A DNA stretch of 64,000 nt from Aurantiochytrium sp. KH105 (lineage: Eukaryota > Sar > Bigyra > Thraustochytrida > Thraustochytriidae), in NCBI GenBank assembly GCA_003116975.1, contig BGKB01000104.1:62001-126000 (forward strand), in the 5' to 3' direction. Of this stretch, positions 19,801-29,965 are shown in pieces. The number at the start of each line of letters is the position of its first letter. The first letter of the stretch is position 1. The notes below the pieces were generated by a model. That model saw only the letters and a program-made list of their open reading frames with translations, did not search any database and was not told the origin of the DNA. Made by a program: the position numbers and the translations under genes.

Positions 19801-22073
19801 TGGATCCCTTGCCGTAAACTGGCGCAAGCTGGGTGGCCATTGAACCATTGGTGCACCTGTCCCGAGAGCCCGATCACCTCAAAGTTGGCAGGATTGAGCA
19901 ACATGTACGCGGACCCGAGATCATTTATAGCGGCCTGCTGATGGTGGATGGGGGTAAATAAGGCGTATATTTCAAAGTGAAGCCCATCCGAGGCAAAGGG
20001 TTTAAGTTTCATGTCAACTTCGACAATCTCGCCCAGGGGAGTCCGCAAAAACGTCCGGATTTTGGTGTCAAACCAAGCATCATCGCCAAGCTCGATAAAG
20101 CGATGCACAATGTCTTCGAGCTCACTGCGTAAAGGCTCCACGCAAAAGTCCTGGAAGCGCTCGCCAAGCATTGACTGGCCAGGTGTGTTGAGAAGCTGGC
20201 AAGCCATCGTGTTCGCAGAGATGACCGCCCCTGTGCCCCCTCCCAGAATGTCGGTGACGCTCATGACCACGATACCGATGGCCTCTGATGTAATATCGTC
20301 GAGGTCTTCGTCCTTTTTATTACCTGGCCGCATTCTGGAGACACGGATTGCTCTGTTTAAGACAGCCAGACCGTTTTGATAGTCACTGCATACCTCGGTG
20401 AGGAAGCTCCCAAATTTTTCGAGAAACTCTGGATTCTGCGGCGCCAGCTGCAGCAAATTCAGATACGCTTCACGCGCACCAGAAGAGTATTTTGCAATTG
20501 AAAGTGCCAGATTTCTAACCTTGGACACATCTGGATGAGCCTGCTGCAATTCGTCCCAAAACTTGGCCAGCTCGGAAGTGCAGCGCTCGTCAAGCTCCAC
20601 GGCCTCCTTCATGTACATAGCGCTCTTTACGTACCCAAGCAGATCAGATGTCGCAGAGAGGTTCTCTTCGAGAAGCCGCTTCGTCTTGTAAATCGCAAAA
20701 TGTAGGTCGACGTCGAGGCCCCGGCGCTCCGCAATGAGAATTGCGCGACGCACGAGCGGGCTGCGAGAGCTCAGAAAGTCGAGCAGGACGTGCGCGTGAA
20801 AAACACACAGCGCGCTCGATGAAGGAAAGACTGCCGCGGCGTCAATGTACCAGCTGTGCGCACGAACGGCGCGCCGGTGCAACTCCGAGGAGTCCGCTTT
20901 GGCCAGAACCGCAATGTGGCGCTCGCGACCGACACCTTGGATCTCGAGCCGACATTTGAGTTCCAACTCAAAGACGTTACTGCATTGTCGCGGCAACTTG
21001 CTCACCAAGGATTGGCGACGATAGTGCACCACTGTATGTGCAAGAGGGATCACCAGGAGGAGCCCGCCAAAGAGAGTTGTGGCCGAGGTTGTCTCGAATC
21101 GCGTGTCCTGTGCTGCACACTCGCCCTCCAAGGACGAGCTGTCGCCGTAGAATAGACGAACGTGGAGAAAGGTGCACATTGCCGTCCATGCCAAAATGCT
21201 TGAGAGAATCGCACGTACCATGCCTACGCCCTGATCAAAGTATGGCTGGTACCAGCAAAACAAGTACGCCAGACCGACGGACAGCGTCATAGTGAGAAAT
21301 GCCCATCCAGTCTTGAGCCCCGTCCCCGGGTTTTTGGTTTGCACAATTGCGAAGACGACGGCAAAGACGGTCTTTGCACACAGATGCAAGGTTGTAATGC
21401 GCGCATGTGGCCGCGCAGATGGTGCGCTCGACTTTGGCCTTGGGTCGAAGAGTGTCAGCGACACCAGGAGCGAAATGCCTATGAAAATCGCGAGGGCAAT
21501 AAGCGTAATTGGCAAGAGTGCCGCGCACGTTTCCGCATCCTCGATGCCTCGACACGAAATAACATTGGCCATAACACCCACGAAGGGAATGAAAAGGATA
21601 CCTACGCAGCTCGTCATGGTGTGCCGCAACACCTGAATCGTCCAAATGTACTTGAAGTTCTTGTTTGTCCAAGAATACCCGACATAGAAAAGGTTCATTA
21701 GCTCGAGGACAACCACAACGAGACAAAAGCACAATACGGGAACGACAGAGAGCAAACTCGTCGCTTGATATCCGATTTGCATGTAGACGATGGCACGTGC
21801 AAGCGAAGTGACCGGAGCCGGGTACGAAAAGTCCATGATTTCAGGTGGCGGCAGCACGAACGAGAGCATTTGCACAAAGTCGACAAACATAAAAAAAAGA
21901 AACATGGTACGCGAATGTGAGCCTTTCTTGGACATGGCGAAGAGAACGCCATTGAGGCCTTCCTGTGCGGCTTTAAGACCATGGTCGACGGCCTCGAGGA
22001 AGCTCTCCTCGTTCAAGTTCTGATCGCCCAGGTCTTGCAGCTCGTCCATTTCCTGTCGCCTTGGTTTCTTCAT
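16893..22073 (-). CDS. TmcB-like (tiny macrocysts B) multi-pass PAS-domain protein, copy 1
   Basis: This 1726-residue protein belongs, by order of parts, to the tiny-macrocysts TmcB/TmcC family of protists: about eight N-terminal membrane helices (residues 55-385), a cytosolic helical TPR-like region (about 390-600, with the typical VFELELKCRLEIQG and a repeat around HAHVLLDFLSS), a PAS domain (about 610-740, IGIVVMSVTD... VISANTMACQLLN), an acidic linker, then two ectodomain units each bounded by membrane helices (about 1030-1290 and 1420-1660; the second with LLELYTQNGCSLWP). The C-terminus has the shared FIPEDV motif followed by a Lys/Gln-rich tail. Family roles are poorly known; receptor-like sensing is an inference. 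It is the head-to-head paralogue of the gene at 24526 and shares motifs along its length. Start: MKKPRRQEMDEL, first ATG after stops. Confidence 0.85.
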   Translation of the reverse strand: MKKPRRQEMDELQDLGDQNLNEESFLEAVDHGLKAAQEGLNGVLFAMSKKGSHSRTMFLFFMFVDFVQMLSFVLPPPEIMDFSYPAPVTSLARAIVYMQIGYQATSLLSVVPVLCFCLVVVVLELMNLFYVGYSWTNKNFKYIWTIQVLRHTMTSCVGILFIPFVGVMANVISCRGIEDAETCAALLPITLIALAIFIGISLLVSLTLFDPRPKSSAPSARPHARITTLHLCAKTVFAVVFAIVQTKNPGTGLKTGWAFLTMTLSVGLAYLFCWYQPYFDQGVGMVRAILSSILAWTAMCTFLHVRLFYGDSSSLEGECAAQDTRFETTSATTLFGGLLLVIPLAHTVVHYRRQSLVSKLPRQCSNVFELELKCRLEIQGVGRERHIAVLAKADSSELHRRAVRAHSWYIDAAAVFPSSSALCVFHAHVLLDFLSSRSPLVRRAILIAERRGLDVDLHFAIYKTKRLLEENLSATSDLLGYVKSAMYMKEAVELDERCTSELAKFWDELQQAHPDVSKVRNLALSIAKYSSGAREAYLNLLQLAPQNPEFLEKFGSFLTEVCSDYQNGLAVLNRAIRVSRMRPGNKKDEDLDDITSEAIGIVVMSVTDILGGGTGAVISANTMACQLLNTPGQSMLGERFQDFCVEPLRSELEDIVHRFIELGDDAWFDTKIRTFLRTPLGEIVEVDMKLKPFASDGLHFEIYALFTPIHHQQAAINDLGSAYMLLNPANFEVIGLSGQVHQWFNGHPACASLRQGIHHGNDAYEKCRLTDLVVNSPDLEEAITTARVPQVELERSRKPKLEDLCVEEQDLQNGNETQQQDRGKAGADGVGKKHGNAKTDEMAREQPKQGNFNNDELPLELDGILDETPDGTMGCLIIVSDELAPEAELNDDDAERIIDSQVTVTVEKVSRLEVGFVKVHISQPERLLRMRREQLEAEFDEEDGVQGNVSNRDFLGPEGESNVFHLVRRTQELQQRAFASIQGQANTNDGASSVFSSTSDTLRMRAHRVRRELALSAKSEKDPALERVRKLYILTSFFLAIIAVYQLLHTTRVLEDFKSDLDFIHDLGFRKMHVTTIADSALSLDLIRRGVLSAEAEETLRADLANAALGLKELDASLFDRSPAVGGTLAELYQDDITLFLDMSNERLQMKNMTLFEGTLELSSLASTASELPLVDMNLTGSSVFPLLANLGFAPRSVFHNLEVSTDLFTTYVETTLVEVEHQLIIEAITLGAVGFVFLLISLYPLLGNDARVERTKLGVLKVFFQMPRAAARELSDRYSLRMSEISGGVQPVACNDEYDDSDDGGSVGSKKDTGGSQTENAETGPPNLGSGKAMDDMPALGEGRVTKLPTETPALKRSVTTNIEQLRGELSVQRRHSWRRLVHILRMGVLLFFSTGFSFGMAEIVYHTQLQFAGYTSEAFLSVYRQVKSRQAIVDLRMFLAGALADLPANFSSYEFRTPKSQFVASCIELQELQEVLEYDIKGSMDGTSANGSLLELYTQNGCSLWPAETAESTASECASFHNGIFSTGLHNALETFVEDGLMLGNDESLGEQSERRNVTATRSLLERADVTELLEFERSFLQIQLSVATEVQHAEHLAKIVDFERYMLILCVVFLVVNFLCYIVVVSPTIRKLRLELSRAKQLVLFIPEDVIPELPHVQRFLADELKQLNASGSQRKADIKRKKAKEKEKKRRRQHQQQQQPQQQQGKDTVHRRPRTNQVAPQR

Positions 22074-23850
22074 TGTGGATTACCGAGCGCGTGCGGTCCC
22101 TGCGTTGCTTCACTCAGCTTGGCTGCGTCCACCTGCAGCGGCAGCGGCAGCTGCTGCCGTAGGCGCGCCTGCTTCGCACTCAGTTCGTGGTGTCCTTTTG
22201 CTGTCTGCAGCGTGACGAACGGTATACACAGTCAGACTGACAGACTGACTGACAGACAGGCCTTGGCAACGCAAGGCGACGCAAGGCAACGCACTGGCAG
22301 GCCAGACAAGAGAAATCAGGTCAGGCTCTCGGTCCGTGGCACTGGACAGGCAGCCTGTCTGTCAGCCAGCGAGCGCCAACGAGCTCCTGCGAGGTCTGCG
22401 ACCCTGACTCGATGCGAGCGTCGCGTCACGTTACGAAAAGGGCACCCTCACTGCTGCCGCTCGCCCAGGAGGGGGGGCGTAGATGGACTTGATTGACGAC
22501 GAACAAAATGGCAACGATCAGCCACGTCAAGGTTAGACCGGTAGCAAGGCGGCGTGAGCAAAACACAGCCCTTTGCGAACGATCGAACGAGCGAGCGAGC
22601 CGTCGGATGACCGAGCGCTCTCGCTTTTTTCTTTCTTCTCAGCTTTTTGTTCTTTTTTATACCAGTTTTTTTTTCAAAGTCAAGTCCCGTTACTGCATCG
22701 TCTCCGGTCCATACCGCTTCGAGTCCGAGTGCGGCATCGAGCTGATTGATGTCCAACGCAACGTTGAGCCGTGCAAACGCAACGCAACTTTTGCGAGTCA
22801 GTCTCGCCGCCTTTCCTTAACTAAAACATTCTTCGAGGCGAAGGGGAACAGAAGTTCAAGGTGAGCAAGAAATGATAACCAATGATTCGCGCTCTCGCTC
22901 GACGCGAGGCAGCAGAGCGGGAGCTATAACAAGGAGGAAGCGTGACTTGACGCGTCGTCCGGTGGGGCAGCAAGCTTGGTGGCGGGGCATTCGCAGCTGG
23001 AAGAAAGTGAAAAGTCTACCGAGCCTCCTGAGCTTACCATTAGCCAACGGCACGTGAGCTGGCCGGAAGCGGAGCAGAGACCACGGATTCGGTGGCGTAA
23101 CCGAGGTCCGAGCCTGGGTCCACTGCTGCGCATGGAATGAAAGGAATGAAGGGCTGACCGGTCGACTGGCTGACCAACGGGCTGGCCTATCCAAGTGAGT
23201 CGCTATCCTCACTCGTCGCTGTCATCGTGCTGATGCTGACGCGGCGATTGCTCTTAGCGATCGATCATTTCCGCCCCACAGTGGTGATCCACGACACTTG
23301 GAGCAGCTTGCTTACGGACAGGCTTGAAAATGTCCCGATATGGCCGTCGTTTTAACCACGTGAAAGGCCTCTCCAAAGAGTCTGATCAGCAACACCTGTC
23401 CTACCGGAACCAGGGTCTGGCCTGCATTGTAAAAGCTGGTGGACGAGCGTGAGGTCAAGAGGAAGCGCCAGGACGAGAACATTTTTTTCTTCTTCACTTT
23501 CTTTTTTCTCAAGCTGTTGGATGATAAGGCGCGTTTCCAACGATCGAATGGAAGAACGAGTTATCATGCCATGGACCTGATCCGATCCGGCTATACTTTA
23601 CCGTGTCTGTCGTTCAAATATTTTTTGGCGATGTTGCCTGAACTGCATAGCTCTGTCAGTAAGTCACAGAAAATTTCTTTTGAGCCTTTTTCAGCAGTAA
23701 GAAGTTACCGTTGGCAACGGTTTCAACTTAGTTCAAGCTCGCCCCGTGGTTTGAGTCGCGATTCGAGCATCTTGTGCGCCCTGCACTCACAGTCGAATGG
23801 TAAGCGCCCAGGGAATACATACCTAGGTCTTCGGCTGAGAATGTTTTTTT

Positions 23851-23874
23851 GGGGGGGGGAAGTAGGGGGGGGGG
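23851..23874. repeat. G9 and G10 runs five bases apart
   Basis: T7 is followed by G9 (23851-23859), AAGTA, then G10 (23865-23874). Such runs can form a G-quadruplex or be slippage-prone; length may also be unreliable in the assembly. Confidence 0.85.
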
Positions 23875-23898
23875 TTCAGACACAGCTTGGAACTGGCC

Positions 23899-23996
23899 GT
23901 CTCCGTGTCCGTCTCGGTCTCTCCGTCTCCATCTCCATCTCCGTCCCCGTCTTCAGATCCGTGTTCGACTCCGTGTTTGACTCCGCGTTTCCATCC
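23899..23996. repeat. Degenerate TCCGTC hexamer tract
   Basis: About 100 bases of imperfect hexamers based on TCCGTC with TCCATC, TCCGTG and TTCGAC variants, directly after the paired G-runs. Its divergence suggests an older microsatellite. Confidence 0.8.
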
Positions 23997-24525
23997 GCGG
24001 CGCCGCGATAAGGCCTGGGCGATCGGCACTGGTCTGGGCCCAAAGCGTAAAGCCTATACCACAATAATTGGCCAGTCATTTATTTGGCTGTGTGCGGCTC
24101 CGATCTCGCTCGCCGTGCCTGGCCTGCCGAGTTCTCAACGGCTCCGAGACAACAGGTCGGCCTTGGCCTGCTAGACAACCTCACGCGTACAAAAGCTAAG
24201 CAGGTGGTTGGAAAAAGTTCTATAGATTGTAGGGGGCGTGCAAGTCTGTGAAAAGGGAGAAGGGTAGCAATACCAAACGCGAGGCAGGAGGATCTGCTCT
24301 CGTGCACAAGGTCCGAGGGTCTGCTCTCTTGCACGAGGTCTTATCGCTGGCTTGGTCGCTGGCTCGATTGCCCGTTCGGCTACCTGCAGGCGACGACGCA
24401 GCAGGGAGGCCGCTCAAATAACGACGCGAAGAAAATCGGGTTGAGTTGTAACAGGGAAGAGCTCGACTTGACAACCAACACCGTGAAATCAGAACTCATC
24501 GTTCTCCCAGAGCGTATAAAAAACA

Positions 24526-27500
24526 ATGCCTCCAACGGTGGTGTCCAGGGCGCAGAGCCATGTCAGCGGTATGACTGGCATGTCAACGGGTGGCGACGCT
24601 GACATGGACAGTGCTTTTCGCCAGCTACGCTCGCAAGGCGGCAATGCATCAAGCATCTTTATTGAACTCGAGGCATTCTTTGAGAAAGCCAAGACCGGGC
24701 TGAATAATCTGCTTCATAGCCTCACGCGTACCTCGAAAGAGACACATCTCATCTTCATGGTAGGCTCACTGATTGAAGCAGGCCAGCTTGCTTCTTTGGC
24801 ACTGCCCGCATCATCGACCATGGACATGAACTACCCAACACCTGTTGCAAAGCTTGCTGAAATCATTGGCTACACTCGATTCGGAGATCTCATGTGGGAG
24901 CACTTTGATCACTTCACCGTAGCCATCGTTATCCAAAGTGTCCTCTTGGTACTTCTCCTTGCTCTCCCCTACATTGCCTACACGTGGGCAAACAAGGAGG
25001 GTAGATCAATTGGAACCAAGCTTTTGCAGTACCAAATGTCAGTTTATGGCGGCATCTTCTTCATCCCGATCATCACCTGCCTTGCAGAAGGGGCATTTTG
25101 CAGCAAATTCGAAGGCAACCAATGCAAGTTTTTCATGCCAATCGCCATCATCGAACTCATCGTGTACATCGTGCTTGTTCTGCTCGTCTCCATTATGTAT
25201 TTTGACTCGAGGCCAGTCTCAAAATCAATGACTTCGCGGCCTCACGCTCGCGTTCATGTACTCAGCGTTTTCATTCGGGCCGTTCTCACCTTGATTTTCG
25301 TCGGGGCCCACAACGTGGAGTCTGGATCGGGCTTAGTCAAGTTCTGGGTTGTAGTTGTGGCGGTTTCATTAACCCTGCTTGGCCTCGGATATACATGGTA
25401 CCAACCGTACTACCACCAGCGCGCCAATGCCATCCGAGCTTTACTCACCATGGCTGCTGCATGGCTTGCCATTTGCTCCATGGTTCATGTCCTCGCTTCT
25501 TCAGTGACGACAACGACGTCGACCTCGGCCACCGGGGAAGAATGTGTCTACACTTCAGACAGTACAGTTACGGTGACCGTATTTGGCGGACTCATTCTCA
25601 TTCTCCCGCTCACATGGGTGGCACTGCACTATCGTCGATACACGCTTCACATGAAGCGGCCAAACCAGTGCGCCAACGTGTTTGAGCTTGAGCTCAAGGG
25701 AAGACTCGAGCTTCAAGGTCTTGGCATCCACCACGTGAGCGACCTCTCCAAAGCGGACAAGGATGTCATGCACGCGCGAGCAATGCGCGTGCACAAGTGG
25801 TACATGGAAGCAGCCTCTCTGTTTCCCCTTTCCGGCACTCTGTTCATGTTCCACGCTCAAATGCTCCTTGCCTTCCTTCCGAAGAAGACGCCCATGGTCC
25901 GTCGCGCTATAGTCATTGCAGCGAAGAGAGGCCTTGCGCCGGACTTTCATGTCATCGTCTACAAGGTTCGAAGGACCTTGGAAGAGACGATCAAGGGCTC
26001 TTCGGACGTCTTGAGCATTGTTCGTTCCGAGGAATATACAACGGAAGCGCTCAAGTATGACAAACGCTGCTCGACACAACTCGTCGACTTCTGGAGCGAA
26101 CTGTCCGAGAAGCGCCCCGACATCAACAAGGTGAGGCGCTTGGCCCTGAACATTGCTGTTTCCTCGGCAGCCGCGCATAAAGCTTATTTGAAGCTCCTGC
26201 GTATCTCACCCAAGTCTTCGCGTGTTTATGACATGGTTTCTTCCTTTCTGCTGGAGATCATGCACGATTCGCGACTGGCGGCGATGATGCGAATGAAGGG
26301 GGGCCGTCTCGCGCGAGAGGCGAGCGTGCGTGCGTCAACCAACTTAAACGAGGCGGAGTCTGACTCCCTTGGTGTCATCGTCGTGCGTGCGTCACTCGAG
26401 AATAGGCATGAGTTGGGCGACATTATCTTTGCAAATGCAAACGCCAGCCAGATCCTCAATCAGGTGAATCAGATGATTGTCGGGCAAAAGATCGACTCAT
26501 TCTTCGTGAGCCCGCTCGCCGAACGTTTCGAGGAGATTGTCGAGAGCTTCATGGAGGACGGAAACGATGAAGCGTTTGAGGACACCATCAACACTTTTCT
26601 GCGTACACCTACCGGAAATGTGGTGGCGGTGAATCTCAAGTTACAGCCCTACGCTCCGGACGATGTGAACTTCAATATCTACATTGTCTTCCAAGCTGAC
26701 ACCTCGCACTCTGGAGAGAATTTCATTGTCGTAAACGAGACGGATGGCATGGTGGAAGGTATGGGAAGCGCTTGCTTTGCGGCATTTCAAAGTCATATTC
26801 TCGCTGCATCGCAGCAGCGACAGTTCCAAAGGATGGGCGGTATGGCCTTTGGAGGCGTCGCAGGCCAAGGCGGCCCGGAGCGCCTTCACGTGTCGACGCT
26901 CATCCCTAACTACTCGATTATCAATCCTCAGCGTCTTGCCTCTGGAATGCCAATTCCTGTAACCTTGCAGGAGGAAGACTCTGGAGTGCACTTGCTCAAG
27001 CGTTTCCGAATCACCTTCGCCAGCGATGAGCCAAATGCTCAGCGACGCGACTCCTGCGAGGGAGGAGCACCCGACGCATCCTCGTCGCGCCCACGACTCG
27101 GCCATCGACCGAGCATCGTGTCCCTGCTCGGCGGCGACGATGTCGAGAGCACGGGACGCGGTTCGTTCTGCATGCCGGGGGCCGCGCCCGAGGCGGCTGT
27201 CCGCCGCGCCAGTACCGCGCCCGGCGCTTCTGATAACGGTGAAAGTGGAGACGCGACCAAGAAGAGATCCTCGGTGATGTTTTCGCCCATGCGAAGAATG
27301 TCATCCATGTACTCGCCACCGGAGCATGTGAAAGGCAAGATTTGGATCCACCATAAGCAAGTTCTTGGCAAACGATACCTTCAAGTCTTCATGCACGACC
27401 CAGAAGTTCCAGAGTTTAACACCGTCGATGAACGTTTTGAAGACCGTGGCGCTATGATGGACGTCGGAGGTCAAAGCGAGTTCGACGATGCGTCGATGGG

Positions 27501-29811
27501 CAACGCCGAGTCAGACTTCGGTACCGATAGCGATGCCAAAGGAAGGAGCGGAGGACCCGGAGGCCCGGTCGGCGGTCTCATTCGCCGCACATTCACGGAC
27601 AAGTCTGAGCACATGCGGCGCTTCATGGAAGAAATGGGCTCCGAAGCAAAGATTGCAACAACTCCACGCGCACGTACGGGAGGTTCCCGTGCAGGATCCA
27701 AAGCAGGTTCAGTGTCTTCTGGGGAGGTTCTCCGGCACAAAGCCCAGGCCGTGCGAAAGACCCTGCAAGAGAGCCAGAATGCAGCCATGGACTCTACCCT
27801 GGCCAAGCTTCGTCGCATGTACCTCCGGGCCTCCATCCTTGTCTGCGTTTGTGCACTTGCACAATACGTCAACAGCACAAACCTTTTGGGGGAATACAGC
27901 AATGATATTCAGCTCGTGGGCTCCCTCGGATTCCGCCGATTCTGCCTCGTCGCCATCGCGTACGCGGCGCACGGCCTGAACCTAATCAATCGCGGGATTC
28001 TCGATGCCTCAGAGGAAAATCATTTACGTTCGGAGCTCGGCATTTTCGGAAATACTTTGAAGAACTCTGATTTTGAGCTTTTCCAGCGAAGGGCGACTGT
28101 CGGAGGCAGCTTGCAGACGACGTACGAGGAGCCATCGTTCGAATACTACTTTCTACGTAATGGTTATGTCATGTCCTCACGAATGAGTCTCTTCGAAGCT
28201 ACGATGAAACTCTCGAGTTCGGCTTTACAGGCTGAACAGGCGGACCTCTCTGAGTTCACGCCAGGATCTGCAACGACCCTTCCGCTCATGGAGAATCTCG
28301 ATTTTTTCAGCAACTCCACATTAACTGGCTTGGAGCAGACCACTGAGCAATTTGCTGATTACGCATTGCAACACTCGACAGTCATTCTTCATCAACTTTT
28401 GGTGATGGCAAGTATCATGCTCTTTGTCACAATCATTCTCGTCGGCGTGGCAATCTACCCGCTTGTGGGTAATGGCGGCAAGATCGAAAAGGTCAAAGGT
28501 GAGATTTTGCAAGTCTTTGCGGATATTCCCAAGAAAACCACGCAAGAAGTTGGACTTCGTTTCGTCGAGCGGCTGAGCGTCATCCATGAAGAAGATGTCG
28601 ACGCCTCGCGACTCAATGGCGAGCACCCTGCTACACGCGGTCACGATGAGCTCCGGGAAGCAGGCATGGACCCACGAACTGCGTCTGGGGCAGCGGGTGG
28701 CATGTTAAGCCACATCACCGACGCGTCGACCCCCCATTCCGATGCGCAGACGCGCGAGCCCAAAAAGGTTGCCAAAGTTGCACCAGAAATTCCGAGCGCA
28801 GATCGCTCGAAACCCAGCTCTCGAGCCAAGAAACAAGGCGGAAGTAGCTCGAAAAGTAAGGACGAGCACAAGACGCGTGCCCCGTGCTGCACGGTGCGCA
28901 AGGCTGTTATCAGTGCAAAAATGAGCTCTTTGCTCTTCCTCGCAATCATCTACTTCGCTTCGGTCGTGCTGCTCACTGCTAAACTTGAATGGGACACCGA
29001 GAGTGCACCAGCAGTGGCAAACTATGCCGGCTATCGACGCATGAAGATGCGATACGTGATGCACGAGTTCCGTCTTTGGCTGACTGGTGCTTTTGAAGGC
29101 GTCGACATGGTCACCATCGACGGCGAACATATTGACTTCCGCAGCGACACCGATCATGTTCGCCATCGTCTTGCGACCTTGCAAGAAATTCACGAGAAAC
29201 TGCTTTACGGCAAGGAAGCCGACCACATTGTGGGCACATTTCGAGACCCCTCGGCGAGCGACGATCTCATGGAACTTTACACCACGAACGGGTGCTTGAA
29301 CCTGCCGTCAACCTCAAATCGGACCGAGGCCGAATGTCTGGCCTTCGACAATGGCCTCATGGCCACTGGTTTGCAAAGCGCTTTCACGAACTTCATCGAC
29401 GCCATGCAAGAGCTTACTTATGACACGGAGATCGAAGCCGCTGCTCATTCAAGAGACGACGCGCTCATTCGCACTATCTTTGAGCGAGATGACGTACAGC
29501 GCCTGATCGAGCTTGAGAAACACTATCTCCAACCGCAATTTTCTACGGTGATTCAAATCGGTGACACCGATCTCGCGGATCGCGTCGCGCATGTCGAGGT
29601 GATGATGCTCATTCTGCTCATTGGGCTCATAGTGTGCGCCTTTTGCATCTACGCTTTTGTTGTACGAGCCATCCTCACGCGCCTTGACACGGAGGTCAAA
29701 CGCACACGAAGTCTTTTGCTCGTGATCCCCGAGGACGTCTTGGATTCACTTCGGCACATTCAGGTCTTCCTCGTCGACTCCTTTGGGACCGGGGGCACAG
29801 GCAAGAAGTAA
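24526..29811 (+). CDS. TmcB-like (tiny macrocysts B) multi-pass PAS-domain protein, copy 2
   Basis: This 1761-residue protein has the same plan as the gene at 16893. N-terminal helices include about 75-95, 130-155, 170-190, 203-225, 243-263, 270-292, 300-325 and 350-372. The VFELELKGRLELQG motif opens the TPR-like region (about 385-600). A PAS domain covers about 620-740 (SLGVIVVRAS... IIFANANASQILN). A Ser/Arg-rich linker follows (about 850-1090). Two ectodomains bounded by membrane helices lie at about 1110-1320 and 1470-1710, the second with MELYTTNGCLNLP, and the C-terminal VIPEDV motif is kept. N-x-S/T sites in the ectodomains fit extracellular exposure. It probably arose by an inverted duplication with copy 1, long ago given the divergence. 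PAS domains usually sense small molecules, redox state or light; the ligand here is unknown. Confidence 0.87.
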   Translation: MPPTVVSRAQSHVSGMTGMSTGGDADMDSAFRQLRSQGGNASSIFIELEAFFEKAKTGLNNLLHSLTRTSKETHLIFMVGSLIEAGQLASLALPASSTMDMNYPTPVAKLAEIIGYTRFGDLMWEHFDHFTVAIVIQSVLLVLLLALPYIAYTWANKEGRSIGTKLLQYQMSVYGGIFFIPIITCLAEGAFCSKFEGNQCKFFMPIAIIELIVYIVLVLLVSIMYFDSRPVSKSMTSRPHARVHVLSVFIRAVLTLIFVGAHNVESGSGLVKFWVVVVAVSLTLLGLGYTWYQPYYHQRANAIRALLTMAAAWLAICSMVHVLASSVTTTTSTSATGEECVYTSDSTVTVTVFGGLILILPLTWVALHYRRYTLHMKRPNQCANVFELELKGRLELQGLGIHHVSDLSKADKDVMHARAMRVHKWYMEAASLFPLSGTLFMFHAQMLLAFLPKKTPMVRRAIVIAAKRGLAPDFHVIVYKVRRTLEETIKGSSDVLSIVRSEEYTTEALKYDKRCSTQLVDFWSELSEKRPDINKVRRLALNIAVSSAAAHKAYLKLLRISPKSSRVYDMVSSFLLEIMHDSRLAAMMRMKGGRLAREASVRASTNLNEAESDSLGVIVVRASLENRHELGDIIFANANASQILNQVNQMIVGQKIDSFFVSPLAERFEEIVESFMEDGNDEAFEDTINTFLRTPTGNVVAVNLKLQPYAPDDVNFNIYIVFQADTSHSGENFIVVNETDGMVEGMGSACFAAFQSHILAASQQRQFQRMGGMAFGGVAGQGGPERLHVSTLIPNYSIINPQRLASGMPIPVTLQEEDSGVHLLKRFRITFASDEPNAQRRDSCEGGAPDASSSRPRLGHRPSIVSLLGGDDVESTGRGSFCMPGAAPEAAVRRASTAPGASDNGESGDATKKRSSVMFSPMRRMSSMYSPPEHVKGKIWIHHKQVLGKRYLQVFMHDPEVPEFNTVDERFEDRGAMMDVGGQSEFDDASMGNAESDFGTDSDAKGRSGGPGGPVGGLIRRTFTDKSEHMRRFMEEMGSEAKIATTPRARTGGSRAGSKAGSVSSGEVLRHKAQAVRKTLQESQNAAMDSTLAKLRRMYLRASILVCVCALAQYVNSTNLLGEYSNDIQLVGSLGFRRFCLVAIAYAAHGLNLINRGILDASEENHLRSELGIFGNTLKNSDFELFQRRATVGGSLQTTYEEPSFEYYFLRNGYVMSSRMSLFEATMKLSSSALQAEQADLSEFTPGSATTLPLMENLDFFSNSTLTGLEQTTEQFADYALQHSTVILHQLLVMASIMLFVTIILVGVAIYPLVGNGGKIEKVKGEILQVFADIPKKTTQEVGLRFVERLSVIHEEDVDASRLNGEHPATRGHDELREAGMDPRTASGAAGGMLSHITDASTPHSDAQTREPKKVAKVAPEIPSADRSKPSSRAKKQGGSSSKSKDEHKTRAPCCTVRKAVISAKMSSLLFLAIIYFASVVLLTAKLEWDTESAPAVANYAGYRRMKMRYVMHEFRLWLTGAFEGVDMVTIDGEHIDFRSDTDHVRHRLATLQEIHEKLLYGKEADHIVGTFRDPSASDDLMELYTTNGCLNLPSTSNRTEAECLAFDNGLMATGLQSAFTNFIDAMQELTYDTEIEAAAHSRDDALIRTIFERDDVQRLIELEKHYLQPQFSTVIQIGDTDLADRVAHVEVMMLILLIGLIVCAFCIYAFVVRAILTRLDTEVKRTRSLLLVIPEDVLDSLRHIQVFLVDSFGTGGTGKK

Positions 29812-29965
29812 AGAAACAAAATCAACTTTTTAAACCCGTTTCCCTGAGATGAGCTTTCGCTCTAGCATGTACACAAATGCGCAGCTTGCATGAATGACTG
29901 TAGAAGTTGGCGACGAGTGGACAGGAATGGTGCCAGTCAACAAAACGAAGCTTGCAGTTTGATAT

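Larger units (their letters stand above)
22074..24525. other. Shared upstream region of two divergent TmcB-like paralogues
   Basis: This 2.45 kb space separates the two start codons and must contain both promoters. No gene is credible in it; the longer frames (up to 190 codons) read as homopolymer-derived sequence. It contains CTGA/CAGT-rich repeats (22230-22260), T-runs, two long G-runs at 23851-23874 and a degenerate TCCGTC tract at 23899-23996. A TATAAA sequence at 24515-24520 lies only 5 bases before the + gene's ATG, too close for a normal TATA box. Confidence 0.6.

Noticed and set aside
24515-24520. TATAAA before the second TmcB-like gene
   Set aside because: It is only a few bases from the ATG, leaving no room for a normal transcription start.
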